Shown here piece after piece: positions 62,148 through 64,000 of a stretch of 64,000 bases of DNA. Positions within the stretch are counted from its first letter, which is position 1. Every line of letters starts with the position of its first letter. Where the stretch lies: the NCBI RefSeq assembly GCF_002028425.1, contig NZ_CP020042.1, positions 3,782,001 to 3,846,000 of the forward strand, in the 5' to 3' direction. The DNA comes from Streptomyces katrae (lineage in GTDB: Bacteria; Actinomycetota; Actinomycetes; Streptomycetales; Streptomycetaceae). A program made the position numbers and the translations under genes. The notes below the pieces were generated by a model that saw only the letters and a list, made by a program, of their open reading frames with translations, made no database searches and had not been told where the DNA came from.

Positions 62148-62193
62148 CGGGCATCCCGGGGCACCCTGACGGGTGTCCCGGGATGCCCGTTTT
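62148..62193 (+). terminator. Intrinsic terminator of kinase 2
   Basis: 19-bp stem with one wobble (CGGGCATCCCGGGGCACCC / GGGTGTCCCGGGATGCCCG), TGAC loop, followed by TTTTG. The strongest U-tract terminator in this window. Confidence 0.95.
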
Positions 62194-62268
62194 GCCCCCC
62201 TGTGCCAATCTGAGGGCGGCGCCTCGACCTCACGGCGCCCCGGCCGCACGGAACGGGAGGGGCACCCC

Positions 62269-62796
62269 GTGAACCGACGCCTCCGCGCCCCGCACTGGAC
62301 GGCCGGAGCCGCCCTGGCGGCCGCCGCGCTGCTGGCCACCGCCCCCGCGTGCGCGACCTCCGCCCGCGCGCCCGCGGTCCGCCTGCCCGCCGCCCACCTG
62401 CCCGCCGCCGCGGTGCGGGCCGACACCGACCAGGGCGACCCCGTGCCCGAGGAGGCGTACGAGGAGCTAGCCGGAAGCGCCGCAGGGGTCGGGCGGGAGC
62501 ACCCGGGGCGGCCCGCGAACGCCCCGGCCGACCCCGAGGCCACCACCGCCTCCCGGCCCGTGCACCCGGTCCGGCCGGCCCCGCGCCCCGAGCGCCGGGA
62601 GCCCGCCGCCGCCCGGCGGCCCGCAGCCCCGCCGAGCCCCTCCCCAAGCCACAGCGCCCCGGTCTCGGCACTGGGCACCGAACCGAACGAACGGGTCGCC
62701 GACCTGGCCGCCCACCTGCTGCCCCTGGGCACCGGACTGGCCCTGATGGGCGTGGGGCTGGGGTACATGGGCGTACGGCTGCGGCGGGGCCGATAG
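62269..62796 (+). CDS. Secreted/membrane-anchored protein with Pro-rich stalk
   Basis: 175 aa. Signal peptide (about 1-33, WTAGAALAAAALLATAPACA), then a Pro/Ala/Glu/Arg-rich, probably disordered stalk, then a C-terminal hydrophobic helix with basic end (LLPLGTGLALMGVGLGYMGV, then RLRRGR). The layout (leader, stalk, C-terminal helix plus arginines) resembles cell-wall sorted proteins, but no LPxTG or LAxTG motif was found. GTG start; GGGAGGGG upstream. Confidence 0.65.
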   Translation: MNRRLRAPHWTAGAALAAAALLATAPACATSARAPAVRLPAAHLPAAAVRADTDQGDPVPEEAYEELAGSAAGVGREHPGRPANAPADPEATTASRPVHPVRPAPRPERREPAAARRPAAPPSPSPSHSAPVSALGTEPNERVADLAAHLLPLGTGLALMGVGLGYMGVRLRRGR

Positions 62797-62818
62797 GGGC
62801 GAAAGGCCGTCCGGCCAC

Positions 62819-62870
62819 GGGCATACTCGGTATACATACCGAGTATGCCCGTGTATACATACCGAGTATG
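62819..62870 (+). promoter_or_regulatory. PadR operator array with a leaderless-type promoter
   Basis: A perfect dyad at 62819-62850 with 15-base arms (GGGCATACTCGGTAT / ATACCGAGTATGCCC) around AC. The right half is repeated directly: TATACATACCGAGTATG at 62831-62847 and 62854-62870, the latter containing the PadR start codon. The TATACAT at 62854-62860 is placed as a -10 box, so transcription would begin at or next to the ATG. Autorepression by PadR is the likely reading. Confidence 0.85.
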
Positions 62871-63419
62871 TCGATCCGTCACGGCCTTCTCGCACTGCTG
62901 GAACGGGGCCCCCGTTACGGCTCCCAGCTGCGCACCGAGTTCGAATCCCGCACGGGCTCCACCTGGCCCCTCAACGTCGGGCAGGTGTACACCACCCTGG
63001 CCCGCCTGGAACGCGACGGGCTCGTCGCACCCGGCGGGGAGGACACCGCCGGGCACACCCTCTACGCCATCACCGACACCGGCCGCACCGAGCTGCACGC
63101 CTGGTACGAGCGGCCGGTGGACCGCACCAGCCCGCCCCGCGACGAGCTGGCCATCAAGCTCGCCATGGCCGTCGGGGCCCCCGGCGTGGACATCCGCGCC
63201 GTCATCCAGTCCCAGCGGCACGCCACGATCGGGGCGATGCAGGACTACACCCGGCTCAAGGCCCAGGCCCTGGCCGCCATCGAGAGCGGGCGGGCGAACG
63301 AACGCGACGACGTGGCCTGGCTGCTGGTCCTGGAACAGCTGATCTTCCAGACCGAGGCCGAGGCCCGCTGGCTCGACCACTCCGAGGCCCGGCTCGTCCG
63401 GCTGGCCGCGCTCGGCGCG
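62868..63419 (+). CDS. PadR-family transcriptional regulator (3' end unresolved)
   Basis: Winged HTH from ATG 62868 ([40 protein letters not shown]) and the PadR C-terminal helix region ([40 protein letters not shown]), ending near [10 protein letters not shown] at about 63419. From there the frame stays open to the window edge, running through the next gene in another frame. A TGA at 63524-63526 is one frame off, so a frameshift (true or from assembly) in the Pro/Ala-rich stretch may hide the true stop. Regulates the adjoining ABC transporter in all likelihood. Confidence 0.85.
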
Positions 63420-63552
63420 GTCACCGGCCCTGCCGCCGCGCCCGCCGACGACGCGGGCGCCCCGCCGCCCCCGGCAGCCGCCACCGGCCCGACCACCGGC
63501 TCCGCCCCCGCACGCGGCGGGGCTGAACGACCCTTACAAAGGGGGACCCTTC

Positions 63553-64000
63553 ATGCCCGACCAGCAGCACAGCTCCCACCCGAGCCAGCCGAACCAGCCG
63601 AACCAGCCTGGCTACGGCGGCCCCTCCGGCCGCCCGACGCATCCCGGCCGCCCCGGCCGCCCCGGCCACCCGGGGGGTCCGCACAAGCCCGCGGCCGCCC
63701 AGCCCGTGCTCCGGCTGGAGAAGCTGGTCCGCACGCACGGCAGCGGCGCCACCGAGGTGCACGCGCTGCGCGGCATCGACCTCGCGGTCCACCCCGGCGA
63801 ACTGGTCGCCGTGATGGGGCCCTCCGGCTCCGGGAAGTCCACCCTCCTCACCCTCGCCGGCGGGCTCGACACCCCCACCAGCGGCCGGGTCGTGGTCGAG
63901 GGCGTCGACATCACCACCGCCGGACGCCGCAAGCTGTCCGCGCTGCGCCGCCGGAGCATCGGCTACGTCTTCCAGGACTACAACCTCATACCGGCCCTCA
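63553..64000 (+). CDS. ABC transporter ATP-binding protein (MacB/LolD-like), partial
   Basis: The window ends inside the gene. About 149 residues are seen. A Gln/Pro/Gly/His-rich N-terminal tail of about 45 residues ([17 protein letters not shown]) precedes the ATPase core: [20 protein letters not shown], Walker [12 protein letters not shown], and the Q-loop [10 protein letters not shown]. This subfamily typically pairs with a FtsX-like permease for lipoprotein, drug or peptide export. AAAGGGGG lies 5-12 bases before ATG 63553. It follows the PadR gene; the pair is a common regulator-exporter unit. Confidence 0.9.
   Translation, partial: MPDQQHSSHPSQPNQPNQPGYGGPSGRPTHPGRPGRPGHPGGPHKPAAAQPVLRLEKLVRTHGSGATEVHALRGIDLAVHPGELVAVMGPSGSGKSTLLTLAGGLDTPTSGRVVVEGVDITTAGRRKLSALRRRSIGYVFQDYNLIPAL

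Overview
The window looks like a piece of a Streptomyces chromosome. G+C is very high, third codon positions are almost always G or C, and GTG and TTG starts are frequent. There is a single convincing in-frame TTA codon. The gene set is typical of the genus: SpoIIE/RsbW-type regulators, an ECF41-like sigma factor, PucR, PadR and TetR regulators, a mycothiol-dependent enzyme family, a DevR-like response regulator and two membrane Ser/Thr kinases. Two perfect 14-bp parS sites (GTTTCACGTGAAAC) indicate proximity to the replication origin. From memory, the order aspS - SpoIIE phosphatase ... acyl-CoA dehydrogenase, M18 peptidase ... bkd operon - response regulator - two kinases resembles the origin-proximal core of S. 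coelicolor. No tRNA, rRNA, CRISPR array or intact mobile element was seen.

Layout. 0.1-5.1 kb: a broken LuxR-type regulator, an ECF sigma factor, an anti-sigma-like ATPase, a class III aminotransferase and urate oxidase. 5.1-8.3 kb: a B12 riboswitch driving cbtB-cbtA (cobalt uptake), a divergent and apparently inactive histidine-phosphatase relative, a small TTA-containing membrane protein and a PucR regulator. 8.5-15.4 kb: cell-envelope genes (a sortase relative without catalytic residues, small secreted proteins, a FUSC membrane protein, a lipoprotein overlapping a sensor kinase) and both parS sites. 15.8-19.4 kb: a vWA protein with a long Pro/Ala/Glu-rich segment, convergent with aspS. 19.5-28.1 kb: a PAS-GAF-SpoIIE-RsbW signalling protein, an AI-2E permease fragment, pirin, SseB, an acyl-CoA dehydrogenase, a protein with a duplicated Cys/His motif and an M18 aminopeptidase.

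28.2-36.5 kb: a thioredoxin-NHL protein, Uma2, a LURP-one-like protein, a nitrilase-family hydrolase, a mycothiol-dependent enzyme, a GntR-MFS operon and a DUF418 protein. 36.5-38.7 kb: the most striking locus, a papain-type cysteine peptidase fused to a repeat propeller and translationally coupled to a chagasin-type (I42) inhibitor. 38.8-47.2 kb: accessory enzymes (nucleotidyltransferase fusion, FAD monooxygenase, MFS, isochorismatase-type hydrolase, PPOX protein, secreted Vgb-like propeller). 47.6-49.9 kb: a two-gene unit of a possible aerolysin-like beta-pore-forming protein followed by a propeller protein. 49.9-53.0 kb: a drug-efflux MFS with a divergent TetR regulator and tandem operators. 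53.1-57.8 kb: branched-chain 2-oxoacid dehydrogenase operon (E1alpha-E1beta-E2), divergent from an orphan response regulator. 58.1-64 kb: a PNPOx-like protein, two divergent Ser/Thr kinases, a secreted protein, an autoregulated PadR regulator and the start of an ABC transporter ATPase gene cut by the window edge.

Most of the window is chromosomal core. The candidates for an undescribed system are the peptidase-propeller/inhibitor pair (36460-38675) and the pore-former-like/propeller pair (47626-49864). Several genes look catalytically dead or truncated: the sortase relative, the phosphatase relative, the AI-2E fragment and the LuxR remnant.
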